Assembly (NCBI GenBank): GCA_903931945.1
Contig: CAIZEI010000047.1
Location: forward strand, 1-60,940
DNA length: 60,940 nucleotides
Direction: 5' to 3'
Source: an uncultured Hyphomicrobiales bacterium
GTDB lineage: Bacteria > Pseudomonadota > Alphaproteobacteria > Rhizobiales > Beijerinckiaceae
Shown: one piece after another, positions 17,789 through 26,427 of the stretch
Layout of the letters: every line of letters begins with the position of its first letter
Numbering within the stretch: position 1 is the stretch's first letter
The notes under the pieces: generated by a model
Database searches by the model: none
Told to the model about the DNA's origin: nothing
The model's input: only the letters and a program-made list of their open reading frames with translations
Made by a program: the position numbers and the translations under genes

Positions 17789-19799
17789 GGCCGGGTCCTC
17801 CCTCAGGCTCGATCACGATCAACACAGCGCCCTGCGCGACCTGCGCGCCGGGCTGGGCGGCGATCTCCTGCACGCGCCCGGTCGCCGGCGCAAGCAGCGT
17901 ATGTTCCATTTTCATCGCCTCAACCGTCGCCACCCGCTGGTTCTTCTGGACGGTCTCGCCAACGCCCACATAGAGCGCGACAAGCTTTCCGTGCATGGGC
18001 GAGACGATATGCGCCGGTCCGGAACCCGGGTCATCCGGCGCTGCGCGCCTTGCCTCGGCAGCAAATTGAACCACGGTTTGAACGCCCGCGCGAAGCACGA
18101 AACACGTGTCGCCGTCTTCCATGATCCATTCGTTGGCCGCACGTTTTATGACGCCATCGGCGCGCGCCGCCCCGAACCGCACGATAAACGATGGAAGGGT
18201 CTGGCCTGCCGCAAGCGCTCCAATTTCGACTGAGGCCAAACCGTTGCGACCGCCCGCATGGAGAGGAATAGTCAGGGTTCGCGCGCCGCCAAGCTGAAAA
18301 CTGTCGACCGCATCCCAAAGTGAGCCCGCGGCCTGTGTCCCGTCGGCGTTACGCCGGTCCGGACGCCTGCAAAAACTGGAACGCATGCGATGCGCGACAG
18401 CCAGCGCCACGGAATATTCGTCGAGCGCTTGCGGGGCCGCCCCCAGCTCTTCCAGATTGCGGTCGATAAATCCGGTGTCGAACCGCCCCTGGCGGAACTC
18501 CGGCGCCTCGCACAGGGCCTTCAGAAAAGCCTGATTGGTCTGCGGACCGGCGACAAGCATTACATTGAGCGCGCCTGCAAGCCGGTCGAGCGCCTCCATG
18601 CGGGTCGCGCCATGCGCGATGATTTTCGCGATCATCGGGTCGTAGAACCGCGTGATGTCGTCGCCTTCCCGGACGCCGAAGTCAATGCGAACGCCGGGCA
18701 GCGAAGGCCACTGTAGTCCGATGAGCCTGCCGGGCGAGGGCAAAAATCCGTTGGCGGGGTCTTCGGCATAGAGCCGCCCTTCGACGGCGTGGCCTTGGAT
18801 GCCGATATCGTGCTGCCCGAGCGGCAGGTTTTCGCCGGCCGCAATGCGGAATTGCCACTCGACGAGATCGACGCCTGTGATCGCTTCGGTGACGGGGTGC
18901 TCGACTTGCAGGCGGGTGTTCATTTCCATGAACCAGAACCCGCCCTGCGGATCGTCCGCGCCATCGACAATGAATTCAACCGTGCCTGCGCCGACGTAAT
19001 CGACCGCCCGCGCCGCGCCGATGGCGGCCGCCCCCATCGCCGCCCGCAATTGCGGAGTCATGCCCGGCGCCGGCGCCTCCTCGATGACTTTCTGATGGCG
19101 CCGCTGCAACGAACAATCGCGTTCATTCAGATGCACGATATTGCCGTTGCGGTCGCCAAAAATCTGGACCTCGATATGGCGGGGATTGGCGATGTATTTT
19201 TCCAGCAGCACATGGTCATTGCCAAACGCCAGTCTGGCCTCGCGCCGCACGCTGGCGAGCGCCGCGCTGAAATCGGACGGCGCATCGACCCGCCGCATGC
19301 CCTTGCCGCCGCCGCCAGCCACAGCCTTGATCATCAGGGGAAATCCGATGTTCCCGGCGGCGATTGTCAGCTCCGCCTCGTCCTGCCCGGGCCCGTGATA
19401 GCCCGGGACGACCGGAACGCCCGCCTTTTCCATCAGCGCCTTGGCCGCATCTTTCAGGCCCATGGCGCGCATGGCCGCTGACGATGGGCCAATGAACGCC
19501 AGACCCGCCGACGCGCACATGTCTGCAAATTCGGCGTTCTCGGACAAGAACCCGTATCCGGGATGGACGCACTCGGCGCCCGATCCGACGGCCGCTGCGA
19601 CAATCGCTGCAGCGTTGAGATAGCTGTCTGGCGCCGGCGGCGGCCCGATCCGCACGGCATGGTCAGCAGTTCGCACATGTTCGGAATGTGCGTCCGCATC
19701 CGAGTAGACAGCTATCGAGGCTATGCCGAGTTTTCGGGCGCCGCGAATAATCCGGCAGGCGATTTCACCGCGGTTGGCGATGAGGACCGAGCGAAACAT
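17778..19799 (-). CDS. Acyl-CoA carboxylase alpha subunit (biotin carboxylase + BCCP)
   Basis: 673 residues. It starts with the biotin-carboxylase signature ([16 protein letters not shown]); the ATP-grasp glycine loop GGGGKGMR lies near 160-170. Residues about 1-450 form the carboxylase domain and a linking domain follows. The C-terminal biotinyl domain has EAMKMEH with the biotin-accepting lysine near residue 630. The length and single-chain domain order match 3-methylcrotonyl-, propionyl- or geranyl-CoA carboxylase alpha subunits. The enzyme carboxylates biotin with ATP and bicarbonate; a separate carboxyltransferase beta subunit is needed and none is present in this window. It lies 41 bp downstream of hemA and overlaps the SDR gene. 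Confidence 0.88.
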   Translation of the reverse strand: MFRSVLIANRGEIACRIIRGARKLGIASIAVYSDADAHSEHVRTADHAVRIGPPPAPDSYLNAAAIVAAAVGSGAECVHPGYGFLSENAEFADMCASAGLAFIGPSSAAMRAMGLKDAAKALMEKAGVPVVPGYHGPGQDEAELTIAAGNIGFPLMIKAVAGGGGKGMRRVDAPSDFSAALASVRREARLAFGNDHVLLEKYIANPRHIEVQIFGDRNGNIVHLNERDCSLQRRHQKVIEEAPAPGMTPQLRAAMGAAAIGAARAVDYVGAGTVEFIVDGADDPQGGFWFMEMNTRLQVEHPVTEAITGVDLVEWQFRIAAGENLPLGQHDIGIQGHAVEGRLYAEDPANGFLPSPGRLIGLQWPSLPGVRIDFGVREGDDITRFYDPMIAKIIAHGATRMEALDRLAGALNVMLVAGPQTNQAFLKALCEAPEFRQGRFDTGFIDRNLEELGAAPQALDEYSVALAVAHRMRSSFCRRPDRRNADGTQAAGSLWDAVDSFQLGGARTLTIPLHAGGRNGLASVEIGALAAGQTLPSFIVRFGAARADGVIKRAANEWIMEDGDTCFVLRAGVQTVVQFAAEARRAAPDDPGSGPAHIVSPMHGKLVALYVGVGETVQKNQRVATVEAMKMEHTLLAPATGRVQEIAAQPGAQVAQGAVLIVIEPEGGPGHGA

Positions 19800-19840
19800 G
19801 GCTGAGCCTCATACGCGGGACGCCATTCGCGGACGCCGCC

Positions 19841-21139
19841 CTATTCCGCTGCGCGCTTCATATCCGCATAGGCGCAATGGTCGATGGCGAGGCCGGACTT
19901 GCGCAAGGGCACGATATCGGCGGAATGGAACGGCAGTTTCAGCGTTTTCCAGACATCGACAAGCGCCTCGACCAGACCGGCGATCTGTTCATCGGTGTGC
20001 CTCGGTGTCGGCGTGATGCGCAGGCGTTCGGCGCCTTTGGCGACCGTGGGATAGTTGATCGGCTGAATGTAGATCGAATGCCGCTCAAGCAGGAGGTCGC
20101 TCGCCTGTTTGCAGAGTTCGGCGTCATTCACCATCACAGGCACGATATGCGACTCATTGTCGAGCACCGGCAGGCCCGCCGCTGTCAGCGCATGTTTGGT
20201 CAGCGCAGCCTGACGCTGATGGCGCGCGCGCTCGCTCTGCGAGGTTTTGAGGTGGCGAACCGCCGCACAGGCGCCCGCCGCCACGGTCGGCGGCAGCGTG
20301 GTTGTGAAAATGAATGAGGGCGCAAAAGAGCGCACGGCGTCAATGATATTGGCGTCGGCGGCGATATAGCCGCCGAGCGTGCCAAACCCCTTGGCGAGGG
20401 TGCCCTCGATCACGTCGATCTGGTCCATCACGCCTTCGCGCTCGCAGATGCCGCCGCCGCGCGGTCCATACATGCCGACGGCGTGGACTTCATCGACATA
20501 GGTCAGCGCATTGTATTTTTTGGCGAGCGCGGCGATTTTTTTCACTGGCGCAATGTCGCCATCCATCGAATACAGGCTCTCGAAGACGACGAGTTTGGCT
20601 CGTTCCTGTCCCGCCTGCTGCAGGATTTCTTCCAGATGCGCCATATCGTTGTGGCGGAACAGGACCTTTTCGCAGCCCGAACGGCGCACGCCCTCGATCA
20701 TCGAATTGTGGTTCAATGCGTCCGAAATAATCAGACAGTCCGGCAGAATCTGCGCAATGGTCGAAATGCCCGCGAGGTTGGAAATCCAGCCCGACGTAAA
20801 GGCCAGCGCCGCCTGTTTGCCATGAAGATCGGCGAGCTCCGCTTCGAGTTCGACGATGGGGTGATGCGTGCCCGAAATGTTGCGCGTGCCGCCCGCGCCC
20901 GCGCCATGGCGTCTGGCCGCATGGACCACAGCGTCGATGACCAGATCATGCCCGCCCATGGTCAGATAGTCGTTGGAGCACCAGATCGAAACTTCACGAG
21001 GGGTGGAATCAGGCCCGTCCGGGCGCCACAAAGCCATCGGAAACCGCAGCGCATCGCGTTCCAGATTGGCAAAAATACGATAGCGTTGCTCTGATTTCAG
21101 TCCTGCAATCGCTTTGTCAAAAAACGCGCTATACGTCAT
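19841..21139 (-). CDS. hemA: 5-aminolevulinate synthase
   Basis: 432 residues. It condenses glycine and succinyl-CoA to 5-aminolevulinate, the first step of haem and bacteriochlorophyll synthesis in Alphaproteobacteria. PLP enzyme of the alpha-oxoamine synthase family. Visible signatures include [12 protein letters not shown] near 79-90, [10 protein letters not shown] near 216-225 and the Schiff-base lysine K250 in [13 protein letters not shown] placed the start at 21139 ([10 protein letters not shown]) because known ALA synthases begin this way and the longer frame reads through the regulatory region. The C-terminal tail ([18 protein letters not shown]) is of the rhizobial type. A FixK/FNR-like half-perfect box lies 70 bp upstream. 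Probably the first gene of a hemA-carboxylase-SDR unit. Confidence 0.95.
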   Translation of the reverse strand: MTYSAFFDKAIAGLKSEQRYRIFANLERDALRFPMALWRPDGPDSTPREVSIWCSNDYLTMGGHDLVIDAVVHAARRHGAGAGGTRNISGTHHPIVELEAELADLHGKQAALAFTSGWISNLAGISTIAQILPDCLIISDALNHNSMIEGVRRSGCEKVLFRHNDMAHLEEILQQAGQERAKLVVFESLYSMDGDIAPVKKIAALAKKYNALTYVDEVHAVGMYGPRGGGICEREGVMDQIDVIEGTLAKGFGTLGGYIAADANIIDAVRSFAPSFIFTTTLPPTVAAGACAAVRHLKTSQSERARHQRQAALTKHALTAAGLPVLDNESHIVPVMVNDAELCKQASDLLLERHSIYIQPINYPTVAKGAERLRITPTPRHTDEQIAGLVEALVDVWKTLKLPFHSADIVPLRKSGLAIDHCAYADMKRAAE

Positions 21140-21208
21140 AAGAACGGTCCCATTGCTCGCCGGCTCGATACCCCACCGTGACGGATACTCTCTCCGCGCA
21201 CGGCCTCC

Positions 21209-21222
21209 CTGAGGTAGATCAA
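21209..21222 (-). promoter_or_regulatory. FNR/FixK-like box upstream of hemA
   Basis: The minus strand reads TTGAT-CTAC-CTCAG against the consensus TTGAT-N4-ATCAA: 5/5 in the left half, 3/5 in the right. It is 70 bp upstream of the chosen hemA start on the coding strand. Oxygen control of hemA through FNR or FixK is established in related Alphaproteobacteria, which supports the reading. Confidence 0.5.
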
Positions 21223-21389
21223 GATATGAACACATAATCTTTGCTTCGTCCAATCGCCAGCGCTGGTTGAAGCGGCCAATTGTCCCAGAGCCGCAATCGC
21301 ATTGCTGCCGGACGCCCCGATGTGTAATCTGCCCAAGGGGTGGAAAGAATTGGGTTCAGATCCTTAAGAACCTCCGGAAAGTCTTTGAA

Positions 21390-21911
21390 ATGACTGATAA
21401 AAGGGACCATAAATCGCCGTTCTGGGCGTTTTCGCTCGATCTTTACGGGCGCGCGGGCGTTCCTCCGGCCTGCCTGACCCTTCAGGAAATTTCGGGCGTC
21501 GACGTCAATATCCTCCTATTCGCGCTTTATGCGGCGCGCGCCGGGCGCGTGATTTCTGTCGCTGAGGTTGCCGTCATTGCAGCAGCGGTAGAGGACTGGA
21601 AGCGTTGCGTGGTCGTTCCCCTGCGCAATGTTCGGACATGTCTCAAGTCGCCTCCTGCTTCCTTCGCGTCCGAAGCCGCGCAATCCCTTCGCAACAGGGT
21701 CAAGGCGCTGGAACTCGAATCCGAGCGCCTGCAACAGGAAGCTCTGTATGCGCAGTTTCCGGTCTCCAGCCTTGGCGCAGCAGAAACGCCCGGCCCCGCG
21801 TCGCGCGCCAACATTGCCGCTTATGAGGGATTGCTGGGGGCGCTGTTTGACAAACCGGCGGTTGCCGCCATTCTCTCGGCCTTCGATCAAATAACGGAAA
21901 AACAATCGTGA
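21390..21911 (+). CDS. TIGR02444-family hypothetical protein
   Basis: 173 residues from the ATG at 21390, where the recognisable family N-terminus begins (a short polar start, then FWAFSLDLYGRAGVPPACLTLQE). Small soluble helical protein of unknown function found in many Alpha- and Gammaproteobacteria. No catalytic motif is seen. Its stop overlaps the GTG start of ubiX, so the two are translationally coupled. Confidence 0.75.
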   Translation: MTDKRDHKSPFWAFSLDLYGRAGVPPACLTLQEISGVDVNILLFALYAARAGRVISVAEVAVIAAAVEDWKRCVVVPLRNVRTCLKSPPASFASEAAQSLRNRVKALELESERLQQEALYAQFPVSSLGAAETPGPASRANIAAYEGLLGALFDKPAVAAILSAFDQITEKQS

Positions 21912-22483
21912 CCGAACGGCGCAAGCGCATCATCGTCGGCATTTCCGGCGCTTCAGGGATTATCTACGGCGTCCGCATGCTGGAATTGCTCAGGGCGTCA
22001 GGCGTTGAGACGCATCTGGTTGTCAGCAAGGCCGCGGAAATGACGCTGGCCTACGAATCGGAACTGACGTTGAAGGATTTGCGCGGGATGGCTGACCATT
22101 TCCACCCGATGGGCGACATCGGCGCGTCGATTTCGTCCGGCTCGTTTCACACGCTCGGCATGGCGATCGCGCCCTGCTCGATCCGCACCATGAGCGAAAT
22201 CGCGACGGGTGTGACTGGTTCGCTGATGAGCCGCGCCGCCGACGTTGTCCTGAAAGAGCGGCGGCGCCTGGTGCTGGCGGTGCGCGAAACCCCGCTGCAT
22301 TCGGGCCATCTGCGCACGATGCTGCAATTGTCCGAGATGGGCGCCGTGATCTGTCCGGTTGTCCCCGCTTTCTACAACAAGCCCAAAACGCTGGACGATA
22401 TTGTCAACCATACCGTGGGCCGGATTCTCGACCTCTTCGATATCGAGGTCGGCGCCGTCAAACGCTGGAAAAGCCAGGAATAA
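21908..22483 (+). CDS. ubiX: Flavin prenyltransferase UbiX
   Basis: 191 residues, GTG start within the stop of the preceding gene. UbiX joins dimethylallyl phosphate to FMN to make prenylated FMN, the cofactor of UbiD decarboxylases in ubiquinone synthesis and aromatic acid decarboxylation. The family motifs are clear: IIVGISGASGIIYG at the N-terminus, the SSGSFHTLGMAIAPCS segment, and RRRLVLAVRETPL followed by HLRTMLQLSEMGAVI. Length is normal. No ubiD is in the window. A strong hairpin follows 117 bp later. Confidence 0.95.
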   Translation: MTERRKRIIVGISGASGIIYGVRMLELLRASGVETHLVVSKAAEMTLAYESELTLKDLRGMADHFHPMGDIGASISSGSFHTLGMAIAPCSIRTMSEIATGVTGSLMSRAADVVLKERRRLVLAVRETPLHSGHLRTMLQLSEMGAVICPVVPAFYNKPKTLDDIVNHTVGRILDLFDIEVGAVKRWKSQE

Positions 22484-22599
22484 AGGCTGCGAAGAATTTC
22501 TTGAAAGTTTTCTTCGACCATTGCGCCGTGAGAGTTTTCGGTTCTCGGTCGATACATTCATGCAACGCGCATCCGGCTGAGCGTGGAAATCCAATATTT

Positions 22600-22630
22600 G
22601 ATGGCCTTCTCCCATGAGAAGAAGGCCATC
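22600..22630. terminator. Hairpin between convergent ubiX and HiPIP genes
   Basis: Perfect 11-bp stem, GATGGCCTTCT and AGAAGGCCATC, with a 9-base loop, lying between two convergent genes. It could serve both as a bidirectional terminator. No long T-tract on either side, which lowers confidence in the intrinsic type. Confidence 0.5.
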
Positions 22631-22679
22631 CGAAGGGGCGGATAAGCACAGTCAACGGCGCAATCACTGCCCCGAAAAA

Positions 22680-22952
22680 TCACCCAGCCTTTTTAACCCA
22701 GATTTTGCACCATCCGCTCGCGGCGACTGCGCCATCAACGCTCTTGCAGGAGGTGGGAGAGATGAACAGCGCACAATTCGAGCAATCGTGGCCATCCTTG
22801 GGCGAACCCTGATAGGCGACTGAGGATTGGGAAATCTTGGCGAACGCCGGTTGCAGTCCGGCGACCAAAATCGGCGCGGAGCCCGCCACGGCGACGCCAT
22901 GCATCATGGATCGCCTGGAAATCCGCCCGCAAAAATTGATTGTTCCGCTCAT
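22680..22952 (-). CDS. High-potential iron-sulfur protein (HiPIP)
   Basis: 90 residues including an export signal. I chose the ATG at 22952 because GGAG sits nine bases upstream; the ATG three codons earlier has no room for it. A twin-arginine type signal (ISRRSMM, then a hydrophobic stretch, cleavage near AFA at 36-38) fits export of a folded 4Fe-4S protein by Tat. The four cluster cysteines are C57, C60, C69 and C82 (CxxC-x8-C-x12-C), in the HiPIP order. HiPIPs carry electrons in the periplasm, for example from iron oxidation or to a reaction centre or oxidase. The gene is divergent from the Cyc2-like gene and shares a regulatory gap with it. Confidence 0.9.
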   Translation of the reverse strand: MSGTINFCGRISRRSMMHGVAVAGSAPILVAGLQPAFAKISQSSVAYQGSPKDGHDCSNCALFISPTSCKSVDGAVAASGWCKIWVKKAG

Positions 22953-23096
22953 CGAAGTCATCTCCAGGTTTGGCCTGCATCTGACATCCGGGCGACCCCG
23001 AGGCATAGCCACGGAATCTACCCAGCGGCCTCTGCGATGCGCGGCGCCCGGATGGGACCGCCGACGAACTAATGCCTGCGATACGCGGCTTGAGCT

Positions 23097-23110
23097 TTGA
23101 TGCACATCAA
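23097..23110. promoter_or_regulatory. Perfect FNR/FixK box between HiPIP and Cyc2-like genes
   Basis: TTGAT-GCAC-ATCAA, a perfect match to the FNR consensus TTGAT-N4-ATCAA and to the FixK TTGA-N6-TCAA pattern. It is centred about 150 bp from the HiPIP start and 143 bp from the Cyc2-like start, in the 294-bp divergent gap, so it could act on either or both. Induction at low oxygen is the usual meaning. Confidence 0.8.
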
Positions 23111-23246
23111 TTCGGGAGCCACAGATGCGATTATATATGTGCGTAGATTCCGCAGTCGCCGTTGTGGCAAGTCAAATGCTAAATCTTTCGAGACATTGAG
23201 GTTGGGAGGGCTGGATTGCTCGAAATCCGCCCATTGGGGATGTGCC

Positions 23247-24653
23247 GTGAAAACTCACTTTTTTGAACTCCCTGCGTTAAAATGCCGGCTGCTCGCCTCA
23301 GCGGCGATTGCGGCCATCCTGTCGGGCGTCCTGTTCGCTCCGGAGGACGCAGCCGCGCTCCCCAGTTTCGCGCGTCAAACCGGGCAGCCTTGCGCGTCCT
23401 GCCACACCGCCTTTCCCGAACTCACGCCATTCGGTCGCCGCTTCAAACTGGGCGGTTACACGCTGGAAGGCGGCGACAGCAAGCTGCCGCCGATCGCAGC
23501 CATGGTGCAGTCCACATTTACGAATTACGCGCGCAGCCTTGATGCGCCCATGGGGAACTACACGCCGCGATCGCCCAATGGCGGCTTTGCAAACAACAAC
23601 AACATCGATCTTTCGCAGCAGGTCAGCATTTTTTATGGCGGCAAGATCTATGGAAATCTTGGCGCCTTTGTGCAGACGACATTCAACAACGGGTATGGTC
23701 GAACATACAGCCTCGATCTGGCCGACATTCGCTATGCCGACACAGCCAAAATAGGCAATCTGGACTTTCTTTTCGGGTTCACCGCCAATAACGCGCCCGG
23801 CGTGCAGGATGTCTGGAATACGACCCCCCAGTGGAACTTTCCCTACATCAAATCCGCATTCGCGCTGTCTCCGGCGGCCGGCACAATGATTGAAAGCTGG
23901 GGATCGAGCCAGGCTGCGGGCGCGGGCGCCTATGTCTTTGCACATGATCTTGTCTATGCTGAACTCAGCGCTTACGGCTCGTTGTCGCGCAACACCCAAA
24001 CGACGCTCGGCGTTTCCCCGCCAAACCAGACGTTTGCCATCCAGGGGCTCGCGCCCTACTGGCGCCTCGCGATCGAGCCGAACTGGGGAAACAACTCCCT
24101 GATGCTCGGGACGTTCGGCATGGCCGCGAACATCGGCCCGGCGGGCGACTTCTCGATGGGAACCGACAGAATTACCGATATCGGACTGGACGCCCAATAT
24201 CAGTGGATCGGCGATCTCCATGCCGTGACGGCGCGCGCCAGTTACATCTATGAGAGGCAGCAACTGGGCGCTTCGTTCGGTCTTGGAAATTCCGCGAACC
24301 CGAGTAACGATCTCAGAAGTTTCAAGGCGTCCGTGTCGTATATTTACGATCACATGATCAGCCTCACCGGCGCCTATACCCTGACCACAGGAAGCGCGGA
24401 CGCCTTTCTTTACACCAGCAACTTGAGCTCTTCGCCCAATTCTGAATCCTGGACGGCCGATCTTGCCTTCCTGCCGTTCAGCAAGGGCGGTCCCGGATTT
24501 TGGCCATGGGCCAATACGCGCATCGGCCTGACGTACACCTATTGGACAAAATTCAATGGCGCGAAATACGACATCGATTTCAACAATTGTCCAGGCTGCC
24601 GGAACGCCAGGGACAATAATACGCTGATGCTCTACGCGTTCACGGCGTTTTGA
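23247..24653 (+). CDS. Cyc2-like fused cytochrome c-porin, outer membrane
   Basis: 468 residues from a GTG at 23247, preceded by GGGGA and followed by a proper signal peptide (KTHFF, a hydrophobic AAIAAILSG stretch, cleavage after AAA near 37). One haem-binding motif, CASCH at 49-53, sits just after the mature N-terminus inside ARQTGQPCASCHTAFPEL and TPFGRRFKLGGY. The remaining 400 residues alternate polar and aromatic-hydrophobic residues like a beta barrel and end in aromatic Phe (FTAF), the usual outer-membrane signal. This one-haem-plus-porin layout is that of Cyc2, the outer-membrane iron oxidase of Fe(II) oxidisers. Related proteins of unknown role are common, so Fe(II) oxidation is inference. 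Divergent from HiPIP, with a perfect FNR/FixK box between. Confidence 0.75.
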   Translation: MKTHFFELPALKCRLLASAAIAAILSGVLFAPEDAAALPSFARQTGQPCASCHTAFPELTPFGRRFKLGGYTLEGGDSKLPPIAAMVQSTFTNYARSLDAPMGNYTPRSPNGGFANNNNIDLSQQVSIFYGGKIYGNLGAFVQTTFNNGYGRTYSLDLADIRYADTAKIGNLDFLFGFTANNAPGVQDVWNTTPQWNFPYIKSAFALSPAAGTMIESWGSSQAAGAGAYVFAHDLVYAELSAYGSLSRNTQTTLGVSPPNQTFAIQGLAPYWRLAIEPNWGNNSLMLGTFGMAANIGPAGDFSMGTDRITDIGLDAQYQWIGDLHAVTARASYIYERQQLGASFGLGNSANPSNDLRSFKASVSYIYDHMISLTGAYTLTTGSADAFLYTSNLSSSPNSESWTADLAFLPFSKGGPGFWPWANTRIGLTYTYWTKFNGAKYDIDFNNCPGCRNARDNNTLMLYAFTAF

Positions 24654-24690
24654 CGGGCGCGCCTCACGAAATCAACGTTGCCCGGGGCGC

Positions 24691-24918
24691 TCAGACGTCC
24701 AGATTGATGGCGTACCAGACGCCGGCAAAAACCACGGCTGCGAGCACCGTGGTCCAGAGAGCCTTTTGCAGCAGTTTGGGCGCGACCGGCGCGCCGGGGT
24801 CCGTCCCCTGCGCATAATCGGGCTCTTCATGCTGCGAGCGCACGCCGAATGGCAGCACGGCAAACAGCACGATCCACCAGATCGTGAAATAGATCGCAAC
24901 GCCCATCGGCCAGGTCAT
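24691..24918 (-). CDS. DUF1467-family small membrane protein
   Basis: 75 residues, started at MTWPMG (24918), the usual start of the family. Two transmembrane helices are visible: VAIYFTIWWIVLFAVLPFGV, and VLAAVVFAGVWYAI near the C-terminus. The linker is polar and proline-rich (EEPDYAQGTDPGAP). Function is unknown. In Alphaproteobacteria such genes often lie near methylmalonyl-CoA epimerase; here the neighbour is a VOC-fold gene, which may be a related arrangement. Confidence 0.85.
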   Translation of the reverse strand: MTWPMGVAIYFTIWWIVLFAVLPFGVRSQHEEPDYAQGTDPGAPVAPKLLQKALWTTVLAAVVFAGVWYAINLDV

Positions 24919-25055
24919 CGGTCGCTCCGCGCTCACGAACAAAATTGGCGCGCGCGACCATGAACGATCGCGTGGCGATTGGAAAGCGGCTTGACCTGCC
25001 GGGCGCGCTTTGCAAAGTCAGACGGGAGGAACCCAGGTTGCAGGAAGGACACAGC

Positions 25056-25658
25056 ATGGCCAGGGATTTGGCGCCATCCGATCTTCAAACCGGGCGTCAA
25101 CCGCCAGCCGCGCCAAAGCTCGCCTTCGCGCATTGCGGCTTTCACTGCGTCGACTTGCCCCGCATGGTGGACTTTTATCAACGCGTGCTTGGCTTCACCG
25201 AGACAGATCGCGGCGTCGTGCGCGGCCTCGACATTGTTTTCCTGAGCTGGGACGCCAGAGACCATCATCAGGTCGCGCTGGTATCGGGTCGCCCCGATCT
25301 CTCCGGTTTCAATCACATCAACCAGCTGTCGTTTCGCGTGCCCTCGATCCACGAGGTGCAGGCCGTCTGGCGCCGCACGAAAGACGAACCGGGCGTCCAT
25401 GACACGCGCGGCACCAATCATGGCAACGCCTTTGCGTGGTATTTCCGCGATCCCGAAGGCAATCGCATCGAGATTTTCTGCGATACGCCCTGGTATATCG
25501 CCCAGCCCTGCATCGAGTCGCTCGATCTCTCAAAACCCGCCGATGTCATTCTGCGCGAAGCCGAAGCCTTTTGCCGCACGATGCCCGGTTTCAGGCCAGT
25601 CGGCGACTGGGAGGCGGATGCCGCGCGCCGCATCGCCGACCACGCCGCCGGGCGCTAA
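25056..25658 (+). CDS. VOC-family protein, extradiol-dioxygenase-like
   Basis: 200 residues from the ATG at 25056 (AGGAAGG upstream). One vicinal-oxygen-chelate module: CGFHCVDLPRMVDFYQRVLGF at the start, DHHQVAL in the middle, and DPEGNRIEIFCD at the end, giving the expected His, His and Glu metal ligands of glyoxalase/type I extradiol enzymes. It may act on a catechol or an acyl-CoA or aldehyde adduct; the substrate is not evident. Convergent with an enoyl-CoA hydratase/acyl-CoA dehydrogenase pair. Confidence 0.8.
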   Translation: MARDLAPSDLQTGRQPPAAPKLAFAHCGFHCVDLPRMVDFYQRVLGFTETDRGVVRGLDIVFLSWDARDHHQVALVSGRPDLSGFNHINQLSFRVPSIHEVQAVWRRTKDEPGVHDTRGTNHGNAFAWYFRDPEGNRIEIFCDTPWYIAQPCIESLDLSKPADVILREAEAFCRTMPGFRPVGDWEADAARRIADHAAGR

Positions 25659-25677
25659 AACAGCCGGCTTTCGCACG

Positions 25678-26427
25678 TTAGCTACGGCCTTTGGCCAGAA
25701 ACGCGCGGATGATCGCAGACGCTTCGGGCGCCTGCAGAGCCGCGGCGAAAAGCGCAGCCTCCTCCTCGATCCGCACTGCGATTTCCGCACTGTTCCCGCG
25801 CAAGAGACGGCGTGTCGCCAGAACCGCGTTGCGTGGCTTTTGCGCCAGCGCCACGGCCCTTTCCATGGCGATGCGCCCAAGGTCCTCCGGCGCAACCACG
25901 CCATTCAGAAGTCCCATGTCCAGCGCGCGCGCAGCGTCGAATCCCTCGCACAGCAGGAGCAACTCACTCGCCCGCGCCAGACCGATCCGCTGCGGGAGGA
26001 GCAGCGACGACGCGGCCTCCGGCACCACGCCAAGATCGACGAAAGGCATGCGGAAGCGCGCCGCTGGCGTAGCGTAGGCAAGATCGCAATGCAGCAGCAT
26101 CGTTGCGCCAACGCCTACGGCAACGCCATCGACCGCCGCCACAACGGGTTTTGGAAATCCCGCCAGCGCACGCACAAACTGCAGCGCAGGCGATTTCTGA
26201 AAATCTTCGGCAAAAGTCAGAAAATCGTTGAGATCGTTTCCCGCCGTGAATGATCCGCCCGATCCTTCAAACAGGATCGCGCCCATTTCATCGTCGCGCG
26301 CCGCCGCGTCCATCGCCGCGATCATGGCCTCATACATGCCGCCTGTCAGCGCGTTTTTCTTGTCGGGCCGCGCGATTTCGATGCGCAACACGCCTTGCGC
26401 CACCGAGCGCTGGATATGCTCGCTCAT
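25678..26427 (-). CDS. Enoyl-CoA hydratase/isomerase family protein
   Basis: 249 residues, start at 26427 (MSEHIQRS), overlapping by ATGA the stop of the upstream acyl-CoA dehydrogenase. Crotonase fold. The N-terminal RPDKKNAL and the oxyanion-hole segments (FTAGNDLNDF and VDGVAVGVGAT) are present. The glutamate positions of classical hydratases are less clear: one site reads FVDLGVVPEAAS, with only the second Glu, as in enoyl-CoA isomerases. Works with the acyl-CoA dehydrogenase in a beta-oxidation-like step. Confidence 0.85.
   Translation of the reverse strand: MSEHIQRSVAQGVLRIEIARPDKKNALTGGMYEAMIAAMDAAARDDEMGAILFEGSGGSFTAGNDLNDFLTFAEDFQKSPALQFVRALAGFPKPVVAAVDGVAVGVGATMLLHCDLAYATPAARFRMPFVDLGVVPEAASSLLLPQRIGLARASELLLLCEGFDAARALDMGLLNGVVAPEDLGRIAMERAVALAQKPRNAVLATRRLLRGNSAEIAVRIEEEAALFAAALQAPEASAIIRAFLAKGRS

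Noticed and set aside
23097-23246. Longer N-terminus for the Cyc2-like protein, starting at 23097
   Set aside because: That start lies in the FNR/FixK palindrome and would put 50 polar residues before the signal peptide; GTG 23247 has its own ribosome site.
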